Source: Rickettsia typhi
GTDB taxonomy: Bacteria; Pseudomonadota; Alphaproteobacteria; Rickettsiales; UBA1997
Length of the DNA stretch: 6,512 nucleotides
Direction: 5' to 3'
NCBI GenBank assembly: GCA_945902255.1
Contig: CAMDMO010000083.1
Span: 1-6,512, forward strand
Made by a program: the position numbers and the translations under genes
Part shown: one piece after another, positions 1 to 5,224 of the stretch
How positions within the stretch are numbered: the stretch's first letter is position 1
How the letters are laid out: the number at the start of each line of letters is the position of its first letter
Notes under the pieces: generated by a model
The model's database searches: none
What the model was told of the DNA's origin: nothing
The model's input: the letters and a program-made list of their open reading frames with translations, nothing else

Positions 1-1412
1 CCCATCGAAAAAAGTCTTTTGATTATCGTGTCAATATATGAGAAACGAGTTGCATTACTTAAAGAATTAGCTCGATCCATTTGAGCAATAGCAATCATTG
101 AAGTCGGATCTTGATTTTTTTCAGATAGGCTCATGATCATTCCAATCACATAATCCATGCTATCTTTAAACAACCCTACAACAAATTTTTGATACATAGC
201 CCAGCTAGTTTTGCTGGTAAAAAAAACAATCAAACCAATTTTTAATAGTCGAGTTGTTAATTCTTTTCTGTCGATTTCCGCTAAACCAAATAATATTGCA
301 AGACCATAAAATGAAATGTAAAGCGCCAGTAAAACCCTTACTATATTTATAAACATCGGATCTTGCACAATGCCATTATACATAACCTTCATTACACCAC
401 CTTCTCTGACATTATCTGAATTTATTGGCCCCAATAACGCATCTTCAACCAATCTTACCATAAATTCTAACAAGCCACGATCCTTGTCGTCACCAACCCC
501 TTGTAAGAAAGTTACATTATAAGACCCATAATTATCTGAGTAATAGGTATCTAAAATTACTAATTTAATTTGCTCATTTGGATCGTGATATTTATCATCT
601 GCGGTATTGGTATCAGTGCCGTCATTACCATTTTTATCATCTTTCATGAAAATTCTATTATTCGCGCTGGTGTAAATAAATTTTGTTCTATCATTTCCAG
701 TATCATCTATACATTTATTGTCACTTGCTCTTCTTGTAATATCACACACTTCTGTTGGAGAAAAAAGCTCATAAGTTCTGCTTGGAGTAGTAACGCCATT
801 AAAGCCAAATAATCCAATGTAAAGTCCTATGCCTCTAGTAATTAAACAAGCTGATTGATCATCTGGATTTTTTGGATCTTTATTTTTTGTTTCAGCATTT
901 AGAAGAATCTGATAAACACCATTATCAGTAACTGAACCGCTTTGTTTTGTGCAAGTGCATAAAGCTGGATCAGCTTGTTTTGTGGCATCGCAATATCCAG
1001 TGGCCGTAGATACCGGAGCTCCATCAATGCCAATCTCAGGAACTGGGTCAACACCTGGATAGCAAATACAGTTATTCACTCCGGGTTTTTTGGCGCAATA
1101 ATTACATTCAGGTAAGTTTTTGAATTCTGTAGAGCTAATAGTGGTGCCATTCCACGGAGTCCATCCTCCGGAAACTTGAATTATGAATTTCTTGCCATTA
1201 GATCTTAAGCCGGTTTCGTGCCACTCTGCTTTTTGTCCACCATTAACAGCGTCATAACTTCCGGAAATTCCATCTAGAACTGGACTAGAATTAACATGAC
1301 TAACTTCAGTATCAAATTCATCGGCTCCTACACAGCCTTCATCGCAAGAAACAAGCCAAAAAGTCAAAAAAATTAATGCAGAGATTTGGATTATTTTCTT
1401 CACCAAATTCAT
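1..1412 (-). CDS. virB6: VirB6/TrbL-family type IV secretion lipoprotein, partial (3' end outside window)
   Basis: Reading the minus strand from the ATG at 1412 gives 470 codons with no stop to the window edge, so the C-terminus is missing. Residues 1-23 form a lipoprotein signal: two Lys, a hydrophobic stretch, then lipobox LVSC with Cys23. A probably periplasmic domain follows (about 24-350) with eleven further cysteines up to residue 234, including CNYC (103-106), CIC (115-117) and CTC (152-154). A segment around 63-87 with W-x-x-TGL, NGKK and GGWTPW, and one around 193-206 (RGIGLYIGLFGFNG), resemble rickettsial VirB6 proteins as I remember them. Hydrophobic segments at about 353-378 and 390-415 fit the start of the multi-spanning VirB6 core, which forms part of the inner-membrane channel. 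Rickettsiales usually carry several virB6 paralogues in a virB3-virB4-virB6 cluster; here the gene lies directly behind a tRNA instead. No clear Shine-Dalgarno precedes the ATG; the start rests on the signal peptide. Family call is by recall, not by search. Confidence 0.85.
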   Translation of the reverse strand, partial: MNLVKKIIQISALIFLTFWLVSCDEGCVGADEFDTEVSHVNSSPVLDGISGSYDAVNGGQKAEWHETGLRSNGKKFIIQVSGGWTPWNGTTISSTEFKNLPECNYCAKKPGVNNCICYPGVDPVPEIGIDGAPVSTATGYCDATKQADPALCTCTKQSGSVTDNGVYQILLNAETKNKDPKNPDDQSACLITRGIGLYIGLFGFNGVTTPSRTYELFSPTEVCDITRRASDNKCIDDTGNDRTKFIYTSANNRIFMKDDKNGNDGTDTNTADDKYHDPNEQIKLVILDTYYSDNYGSYNVTFLQGVGDDKDRGLLEFMVRLVEDALLGPINSDNVREGGVMKVMYNGIVQDPMFINIVRVLLALYISFYGLAILFGLAEIDRKELTTRLLKIGLIVFFTSKTSWAMYQKFVVGLFKDSMDYVIGMIMSLSEKNQDPTSMIAIAQMDRANSLSNATRFSYIDTIIKRLFSM

Positions 1413-1475
1413 TAAGCAGCAAGGAGAATTAATTAAAAAGTATGTGGGAACAAACGGACTAAATTCAAGCAAAGA

Positions 1476-1563
1476 TGGTACCTGCGGCCGGACTTGAACC
1501 GGCAAGAGCGATAAAGCTCCACGGATTTTAAGTCCGTTATGTCTACCATTCCATCACGCAGGC
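1476..1563 (-). tRNA. tRNA-Leu (anticodon UAA)
   Basis: On the minus strand the 88 nt fold as a class II tRNA. The acceptor arm is GCCTGCG paired with CGCAGGT (first pair G-U), followed by discriminator A and an encoded CCA (1478-1476). The anticodon stem ACGGA/TCCGT encloses loop CTTAAAA, giving anticodon TAA at 1530-1528. A long variable arm (GGAGC...GCTC) and a T loop GTTCAAGTC are present. The virB6-like gene starts 63 bp downstream on the same strand, so read-through from the tRNA promoter is possible. Confidence 0.97.
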
Positions 1564-1606
1564 TAATTATGAATTAAAATCAGTTTTGCTAAAAAAATGT
1601 CGCTTA

Positions 1607-1635
1607 AGAATAAACTTCAATCATTCTATTTGCAA
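1607..1635 (-). promoter_or_regulatory. candidate sigma-70 promoter for tRNA-Leu
   Basis: On the minus strand, TTGCAA (1635-1630) is followed after 17 nt by TATTCT (1612-1607), 4/6 matches to the -10 consensus. A start near 1600 would give a leader of about 37 nt before the mature tRNA. The AT-rich background makes chance matches common, so support is moderate. Confidence 0.35.
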
Positions 1636-1651
1636 TTGGAAATATGCAAAA

Positions 1652-1681
1652 CTTAAAAAAAGAAAAGGGGTCTGACCCCTT
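1652..1681 (-). terminator. intrinsic terminator, probably the original end of the aroKB operon
   Basis: On the minus strand AAGGGGTC-A-GACCCCTT is a perfect palindrome (1681-1665), able to form an AAGGGG/CCCCTT stem with a five-base loop. It is directly followed by a T-rich tract TTTTCTTTTTTT (1666-1655). It lies just beyond the second copy of the aroB end, about 230 nt past the stop of the intact aroB. Beyond the intact gene the equivalent bases read AAAGGGTCAGAATCC, where the stem is broken. Similar GGGGTC-GACCCC palindromes also occur as dispersed repeats in other bacteria, so it could instead be a repeat edge. Confidence 0.6.
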
Positions 1682-1687
1682 AGCACA

Positions 1688-1746
1688 TCACCCTCTTAAA
1701 ACCTTCCTAAATTTTTCCACATCAACAACCTTTTTTACCACTGCCT
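1688..1746 (-). pseudogene. orphan second copy of the aroB 3' end
   Basis: This stretch matches the last 18 codons and the stop of aroB. In frame it reads AVVKKVVDVEKFRKVLRG and stop, against AVVKKAVDVEEFRKVLRG in the intact gene: two substitutions (Ala to Val, Glu to Lys). No start or upstream aroB sequence is attached; the match ends sharply at 1746. It is a fragment and not a gene. The plus-strand open frame across it (1644-1907) is a by-product. Confidence 0.8.
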
Positions 1747-1894
1747 CAGCGCTGGGCGTGGTTTGTAACCGTGCCCACTTACTTCATGCAAAAAACTTAA
1801 AAAAACACTCTAAAATCAAACATTTTGGCGGGATTACAAATCCTTTCCAGCCCTACATGTCTAAGATGCAAGTAGTGCTGCGCAAGTACTGGAT
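1747..1894. mobile_element. possible small palindromic/MITE-like insert or IS remnant
   Basis: This 148-bp insert sits exactly between the two copies of the aroB end. It holds a hairpin at 1753-1777 (arms TGGGCGTGGTT and AACCGTGCCCA, loop TGT, two G-U pairs) and a second small hairpin GGATT-ACA-AATCC at 1831-1843. The two share reverse-complementary cores (TTTGTAA at 1762-1768, TTACAAA at 1834-1840). It looks less AT-rich than the sequence around it, and no open reading frame of its own is convincing. A-rich ATGCAAA(AA)ACTTAAAAAAA occurs both inside (1786-1806) and left of the repeat (1644-1661). A dispersed non-autonomous element is the best guess; no transposase or clean terminal repeats are visible. 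Confidence 0.4.
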
Positions 1895-1911
1895 TCTGAC
1901 CCTTTAGCACA

Positions 1912-3003
1912 TCATCCTCTTAAAACCTTCCTAAACTCTTCCACATCAACCGCCTTTTTTACCACTGCCTTTCCAATTTTTTCCAATAAAATAAAAGTCA
2001 AATTCTGACCCTCATTTTTTTTATCCTTATATAAATGCTTAACCAAATTTTCCTCATCCCAATGCGCCCTAATTTTTTTCATATCAATTTCAAAACCACA
2101 ATTAATGAAATGATTTTTTATCCTAGTAAAATCGCTCTCCAGAATCATATTAAAATTTAGCGACATTTTTGCCGCCATAACCATTCCCAAAGCTACCGCT
2201 TCACCATGTAAAATTTCAGATGAATAGTTAGTTTCAGTCTCAAAAACATGTCCAAAACTATGACCAAAATTTAGCAAAGCCCTTTCTCCCATTTCTTTTT
2301 CATCGCGACCAACAATTTCAGCCTTAATTTCACAAGAGCGTGTAATGATTTTGGTCAAAACTTCAATGTTAAATTCAAAAACTTTACTAAAGTTTTTTTC
2401 TAAAAATGAAAAAAAATCTTCGTCATAAATTAATCCATATTTTGCCACTTCCGCATATCCTGAAGCCACTTCGCGTTTTGGCAAAGTTTTTAAAAAGTTT
2501 AAATCACAAATCACTAATTTTGGTTGATAGAAACTGCCAATTAAATTTTTTCCAGACTTGCTATTAATTGCCGTTTTGCCACCAACCGAACTATCAACTG
2601 CAGATAAAAGAGTTGTTGGAACCTGAATAAAATCAATTCCGCGCAATAAAATTGATGCAATAAAACCAGATAAATCACCAATAACTCCGCCGCCAAAAGC
2701 AATTATCAAAGATTTACGATCTATTCCTTTTGTCAAAATTTCTTCGCAAATTTTTTCTAAAAATAAAAATGATTTTGTCTGCTCACCGCTTTTTACAATA
2801 ATATTTTCTGTTGGAATTTTTACTTTATTTAAAACCTCTTCAAGCTTTGAAAAATGCAGCTTTGCAACATTTTCATCAGTAATAATAAAAACTTTACTAT
2901 ATTTTTTTTGCGGCAAAAACTCCGATAAATTCTCAATTGAATTTTCACCAATTAATATGTCATAACTTCTATTTTCTAAATTAACTAAAATTTTATTTGT
3001 CAT
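1912..3003 (-). CDS. aroB: 3-dehydroquinate synthase (AroB)
   Basis: AroB converts DAHP to 3-dehydroquinate, the second step of the shikimate pathway, in the cytoplasm using NAD and a divalent metal (Zn or Co). The 363 residues match the usual length (E. coli about 362). Numbered from the ATG at 3003: SGEQTKS at 72-78, NAD-binding GGGVIGDLSGF at 104-114, QVPTTLLSAVDSSVGGKTAIN around 127-147, and SGYAEVAKYGLI at 181-192. The metal ligands expected from the family are present: Glu185, His248 (in NFGHSFGH) and His266 (in LHGEAVALG). The frame extends upstream to a TTG at 3024, but the ATG at 3003 gives the normal N-terminus. It overlaps the end of aroK by 11 bp, so the two are almost certainly one transcript with coupled translation; no Shine-Dalgarno is evident. 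The last codons and stop are duplicated downstream at 1688-1746. Confidence 0.96.
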   Translation of the reverse strand: MTNKILVNLENRSYDILIGENSIENLSEFLPQKKYSKVFIITDENVAKLHFSKLEEVLNKVKIPTENIIVKSGEQTKSFLFLEKICEEILTKGIDRKSLIIAFGGGVIGDLSGFIASILLRGIDFIQVPTTLLSAVDSSVGGKTAINSKSGKNLIGSFYQPKLVICDLNFLKTLPKREVASGYAEVAKYGLIYDEDFFSFLEKNFSKVFEFNIEVLTKIITRSCEIKAEIVGRDEKEMGERALLNFGHSFGHVFETETNYSSEILHGEAVALGMVMAAKMSLNFNMILESDFTRIKNHFINCGFEIDMKKIRAHWDEENLVKHLYKDKKNEGQNLTFILLEKIGKAVVKKAVDVEEFRKVLRG

Positions 3004-3535
3004 TTTTAACAGTAATTTGTTCAATTATTTTTTTAATTAACACTTCGTGATTTTCATCAGTTGTATCAAATTTTAAATCAGCTTCTTCATATATTGGGTA
3101 ACGCTTCTTCGCCAAATCTTCTAAAATTTTTCTTTTATTTCCTTTATTTAAAAGTGGTCGATTATTTTTACTTCCAACTCGATGTAAAATTGCATCAATT
3201 GAAGCAAAAAACCAAATAGTAACCGCTTTTTGCGCCAAAATTTCTCGCACTTCTTTATTTATAAAAGCGCCACCACCTAGCGAAATAACCATCTCTTCAT
3301 CACGCAAAGCTATTTCTTGAATTACTTCTTTTTCAATTTTACGAAAATATTCTTCGCCTTTTTTAGCAAAAATTTCACTGATAGTTTTTTGCTCACGATC
3401 TTCAATTTCGCAATCGCAATCAATAAAATAATATCCAAGTTTTTTTGCTAATTTTGCTCCAATTGTAGTCTTTCCAACTCCCATTAGCCCTATAATAGCA
3501 ATAATTTTTTTTGTTTTAATAATATCGCTTTTCAT
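2993..3535 (-). CDS. aroK: shikimate kinase (AroK)
   Basis: Shikimate kinase transfers phosphate from ATP to the 3-hydroxyl of shikimate, the fifth step toward chorismate, in the cytoplasm. The 180 residues fit the family (about 170-180). Walker A is GLMGVGKT at 16-23. The DxD motif is D39-C-D41, where the first Asp helps bind shikimate and Mg. R65 in YFRKIE, GGG at 87-89 and R145 in KRYPIYEE correspond to the shikimate-binding residues; the lid Arg is R126 in NRPLL. The first ten residues (Lys/Ile rich) precede the core beta strand IIAIIGLMG. The start ATG at 3535 has only a weak upstream purine run (CAAGA). Its stop lies 11 bp inside aroB. A -10-like CATAAT (3569-3564) would place transcription start about 20 nt upstream. 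Confidence 0.96.
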   Translation of the reverse strand: MKSDIIKTKKIIAIIGLMGVGKTTIGAKLAKKLGYYFIDCDCEIEDREQKTISEIFAKKGEEYFRKIEKEVIQEIALRDEEMVISLGGGAFINKEVREILAQKAVTIWFFASIDAILHRVGSKNNRPLLNKGNKRKILEDLAKKRYPIYEEADLKFDTTDENHEVLIKKIIEQITVKNDK

Positions 3536-3561
3536 TCTTGAAAATTTGATTAGACTTACCT

Positions 3562-3599
3562 ATATTATGTTTTGTGAATTTAGAAATTCACTTTATTTA
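3562..3599. promoter_or_regulatory. divergent control region with perfect inverted repeat (3574-3591)
   Basis: The 102-bp spacer between aroK and the BI-1 gene must hold both promoters. GTGAATTT-AG-AAATTCAC at 3574-3591 is a perfect 8-2-8 inverted repeat, the size of a dimeric regulator site. On the minus strand CATAAT (3569-3564, 5/6 to the -10 consensus) lies right beside it and would serve aroK, although no good -35 box is seen. On the plus strand TTGTGA (3572-3577) and TATTTA (3594-3599), 16 bp apart, bracket it as a weak promoter for the BI-1 gene. The repeat is certain; its role as an operator is inference. Confidence 0.45.
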
Positions 3600-3637
3600 G
3601 AAGTTTAAATCAATATTAATTATCAAAAGGCTCAAAT

Positions 3638-4357
3638 ATGTCCAGCTTCAATAATAGAGCAACCTCTTTTGCAACATCGGCTTCAAGCGTTACTTACGAT
3701 TCTTCTCTTCGTGCCTATATGGTGCAAGTTTATAATTTTATGTCAATTGCACTAATAATTTCTGGCGCGATCGCTTTTTTAGCCTCTAACTCTCCAGCGT
3801 TGATGCAAGTTTTGTTTGGAACTCCACTTGCGTGGCTTGTAATGCTTGCTCCTCTAGGATTTGTTGTGTTTTTTAGCTATAAATTACAATCAATTTCAGC
3901 GCAAAAAGCAAAAACTTATTTGTGGATTTATTCTGGATTAATGGGGCTTTCTCTCTCAACAATTTTCATAGCTTATACCGGAACCAGCGTTGCTAGAATA
4001 TTCTTCATCACCGCCTCGGTGTTTGGCGCAATGAGCATTTACGGCTATACAACTAAAAAAGATTTAACTGGCTTAGGATCTTTCTTGATCATGGGTTTAA
4101 TCGGATTAATCATTGCTTCTTTAGTTAATATTTTCCTAAAAAGCTCTGCTCTTGAATTTGCTTTATCATTGATTGGTGTGTTCATCTTTATTGGACTTAC
4201 CGCTTATGATACTCAAAGAATTAAACAAATGTATTATCAATTCGCTGGAAATTCAGAAGCTGCAACCAAAATGGCAGTTATGGGTGCTTTAAGCCTTTAT
4301 ATGGACTTCATCAATCTTTTCTTAATGATGTTAAGATTCTTTGGCGATAGAAAATAA
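3638..4357 (+). CDS. Bax inhibitor-1 / YccA-YbhL family membrane protein
   Basis: This 239-residue protein belongs to the BI-1 (TMBIM) family of integral membrane proteins; characterised bacterial members such as BsYetJ are pH-sensitive calcium leak channels, and E. coli YccA modulates FtsH. Seven hydrophobic segments are visible at about 30-50, 63-81, 93-113, 118-137, 146-168, 172-189 and 217-235, after a Ser/Thr-rich cytoplasmic start. Family signatures are TAYDTQRIK (188-196) in and after segment six, and LYMDFINLFLMMLRFFG (220-236) in segment seven. Asp191 and Asp223 probably correspond to the two-aspartate pH sensor. Length is close to E. coli YbhL (234). An AAAAGG at 3625-3630, seven bases before the ATG, is a good ribosome-binding site. 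It is a single-gene unit: divergent from aroK and ending in a terminator 20 bp after its stop. Its physiological role here cannot be read from the sequence. Confidence 0.93.
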   Translation: MSSFNNRATSFATSASSVTYDSSLRAYMVQVYNFMSIALIISGAIAFLASNSPALMQVLFGTPLAWLVMLAPLGFVVFFSYKLQSISAQKAKTYLWIYSGLMGLSLSTIFIAYTGTSVARIFFITASVFGAMSIYGYTTKKDLTGLGSFLIMGLIGLIIASLVNIFLKSSALEFALSLIGVFIFIGLTAYDTQRIKQMYYQFAGNSEAATKMAVMGALSLYMDFINLFLMMLRFFGDRK

Positions 4358-4377
4358 ATTACCGAACTCGAAAACTT

Positions 4378-4431
4378 AAATAAACCCATCATTTTAAGGC
4401 TTAGGTCTATGAAATGATGGGTTTATTTTTT
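4378..4431 (+). terminator. intrinsic terminator after the BI-1 gene
   Basis: A 17-bp perfect stem (4378-4394 with 4412-4428, core AAACCCATCATTT and AAATGATGGGTTT) encloses a 17-nt loop and ends in a T-rich tract (ATTTTTT at 4425-4431). It starts 20 bp after the stop codon. The loop is longer than usual for a terminator. From 4432 to 4521 I see no gene or structure. Confidence 0.8.
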
Positions 4432-4521
4432 ACTTAAAAGTAACCCTCTTCCCAAACTTACGTTACAACACCCCTTTCTGCCAACAAAACTCGATTAATC
4501 ATAATTTACACAGCATATATA

Positions 4522-4559
4522 TAATTAATGTCACACTGTATAATCAATGTCACACTGAG
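4522..4559. repeat. two tandem 19-bp units at the left edge of the palindrome
   Basis: Bases 4522-4540 and 4541-4559 match at 16 of 19 positions and both contain AATGTCACACTG. The right unit is part of the left arm of the large palindrome next to it, so the left unit looks like a duplicated arm edge, perhaps from slippage or an older insertion. Confidence 0.6.
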
Positions 4560-4632
4560 CTTGTCGAAGTGTGATTCAAGGGGCGAGAATCAAATCACAC
4601 TTCGACAAGCTCAGTGTAACATTGATTATACA
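4537..4632. repeat. 40-bp-arm inverted repeat (ACTGAGCTTGTCGAAGTGT type)
   Basis: Bases 4537-4576 pair with 4593-4632 at 39 of 40 positions (only C4551/A4618 fails), around a 16-nt loop CAAGGGGCGAGAATCA. The core CACTGAGCTTGTCGAAGTG resembles palindromic repeats I have seen dispersed in intergenic regions of many bacterial genomes. There is no T tract after it and no gene nearby to its left in need of a terminator, so a dispersed repeat is more likely than a terminator. Near-perfect pairing suggests recent arrival or maintained pairing. Confidence 0.85.
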
Positions 4633-4659
4633 TATAGATAAGCTTGGCATTAAAACACT

Positions 4660-4788
4660 AAAATCTATAAACGCCCGTCATCCTTGACGCATAAAGCGTC
4701 GAGAATCTCATGAGTTTAGCTTTTTTGTCAAAGAACTCCCGAGATTTTCGGCTCTTTGATCCAAGAATGACGAGGGTCGGTAGATTTT
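4660..4788. repeat. 129-bp imperfect palindromic element with branched fold
   Basis: AAAATCTA (4660-4667) pairs with TAGATTTT (4781-4788); 4676-4685 pairs with 4763-4772 at 9 of 10; 4701-4716 pairs with 4734-4749 at 13 Watson-Crick pairs and one G-T of 16. The left side carries its own hairpin GACGC-ATAAA-GCGTC (4686-4700). The right side has an alternative hairpin: TCAAAGA (4728-4734) facing CTCTTTGA (4752-4759), with CCGA-GATTT-TCGG (4739-4751) inside. No coding capacity is seen. It resembles the GTCATCCTTGA...GAGAATCTCATG type of dispersed intergenic repeat. Confidence 0.7.
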
Positions 4789-4982
4789 TTATCACGAACT
4801 GATGTTTAAATAGTAGCTTTGTCTATCTTTTTTAAAAAAACTTATTGATTTTCTGTTAATCAAAAAATAGTCTGTATTTTCTCTTATCAAGTTAAAAATT
4901 TCATCCAAAACAAAGCATTTCATATCAAATTCTTTTAAAAAAGAATTTCGAAACAATTTGCCACTCTTGATAAACGAAATAT
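4789..4982. other. AT-rich gap before tRNA-Asn with two short inverted repeats
   Basis: No gene is seen. TTGATT-TTCTGTT-AATCAA (4845-4863) is a six-base-pair inverted repeat, and AAATTCTTTT-AA-AAAAGAATTT (4927-4948) is a perfect 10-2-10 inverted repeat about 35 bp upstream of the tRNA. The second may overlap the tRNA promoter region, but I could not place convincing -35/-10 boxes. Confidence 0.5.
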
Positions 4983-5057
4983 TCCTTGGTAGCTCAGTGG
5001 TAGAGCAAGTGACTGTTAATCACTTGGTCGGGGGTTCGAATCCCTCCCAAGGAGCCA
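4983..5057 (+). tRNA. tRNA-Asn (anticodon GUU)
   Basis: Seventy-five nt fold as a standard tRNA. The acceptor TCCTTGG pairs with CCAAGGA, then discriminator G and encoded CCA (5055-5057). The D arm is GCTCAGTGGTAGAGC, the anticodon stem AGTGA/TCACT with loop CTGTTAA gives GTT at 5015-5017, and the T arm is GGGGTTCGAATCCC. The integrase gene starts 167 bp downstream, as expected if this tRNA is the integration target. Confidence 0.97.
5031..5057 (+). other. predicted attachment site (3' part of tRNA-Asn)
   Basis: P4-type integrases commonly recombine at the 3' end of tRNA genes, and the element restores that end on insertion. The T-arm to CCA segment of tRNA-Asn is therefore the likely left attachment core. 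The matching direct repeat at the other end of the element is not in the window, so core length and identity are inferred from position only. Confidence 0.45.
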
Positions 5058-5076
5058 TCTCTTTATCCAAAGAGAT
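5057..5076 (+). terminator. hairpin directly after tRNA-Asn
   Basis: ATCTCTTT (5057-5064) and AAAGAGAT (5069-5076) form a perfect 8-bp stem with loop ATCC, starting at the last base of the tRNA. No T tract follows, so it may be a weak terminator, a processing signal or part of the attachment region. From 5077 to 5152 I see nothing further. Confidence 0.4.
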
Positions 5077-5152
5077 TCGGCAAAGACCATTTTCACCTAG
5101 TAAAATCAACATTCCAAGCCAGTTTTAGTCCTAAGCAGTCTGACATAATCTA

Positions 5153-5182
5153 TTGACATACGGATTGTTTTGGGGGTAAAAT
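5153..5182 (+). promoter_or_regulatory. sigma-70 promoter of the integrase gene
   Basis: A perfect -35 TTGACA (5153-5158) is followed after 18 bp by TAAAAT (5177-5182, 5/6 to consensus). Transcription would begin near 5189. The -10 box overlaps the end of the first TTTGGGGGTAAAA repeat and abuts the second, so a protein bound at these repeats would block it. Confidence 0.65.
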
Positions 5183-5223
5183 TGGGGGTAAATATTTTTG
5201 AATGAATGATTTTTACCCCCAAA
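5169..5223. repeat. three TTGGGGGTAAA repeats upstream of the integrase (two direct, one inverted)
   Basis: TTTGGGGGTAAAA at 5169-5181 is followed at once by TTGGGGGTAAAT at 5182-5193; the inverted copy TTTTACCCCCAAA is at 5211-5223, ending one base before the integrase ATG. The first and third copies match over 13 bases. Candidate roles are arm-type integrase binding sites or an autoregulatory operator. In RNA, the second and third copies can pair over 11 bp around an AT-rich loop of about 18 nt next to the start codon. Confidence 0.75.
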
Positions 5224-5224
5224 T

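Larger units (their letters stand above)
1671..1970. repeat. 76-bp direct repeat (1671-1746 and 1895-1970) flanking a 148-bp insert
   Basis: The two copies lie 224 bp apart and align without gaps at 70 of 76 positions. The right copy covers the last codons of aroB, its stop and 17 bp beyond; the left copy holds the same bases and then continues into the terminator palindrome. Both copies are in the same orientation. The six differences show the duplication is not very recent. Confidence 0.85.

Noticed and set aside
570..812. Plus-strand open frame of 80 codons, hydrophobic at its start
   Set aside because: It lies entirely antisense to the virB6-like frame, which has a lipoprotein signal and family-like segments; the hydrophobic run is a by-product of antisense codons.
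1644..1907. Plus-strand open frame of 87 codons
   Set aside because: It runs antisense across the aroB tail copy and the insert; no ribosome-binding site or family resemblance, and its ends repeat (DPLAHH-like and ILTL) because of the underlying DNA duplication.
3004..3024. Upstream TTG start giving a 370-residue AroB
   Set aside because: It would add seven residues, deepen the overlap with aroK to 32 bp, and has no Shine-Dalgarno; the ATG at 3003 gives the normal family N-terminus and length.
4537..4632. Long palindrome as a terminator
   Set aside because: No T tract follows, the BI-1 gene already has its own terminator at 4378-4431, and the core resembles dispersed repeats.
4522..4788. 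CRISPR array
   Set aside because: The repeats here are palindromic arms of two different elements, not regularly spaced identical repeats with unique spacers, and no cas gene is present.
4946..4974. TTTCGA and GATAAA as a promoter for tRNA-Asn
   Set aside because: Only 3/6 and 4/6 matches, and transcription would begin within a few bases of the mature tRNA end; too weak in AT-rich DNA.
5077..5152. Second attachment core or excisionase-type small gene between tRNA-Asn and the integrase
   Set aside because: I found no repeat of the tRNA 3' end and no start-to-stop frame with a ribosome-binding site in this stretch.
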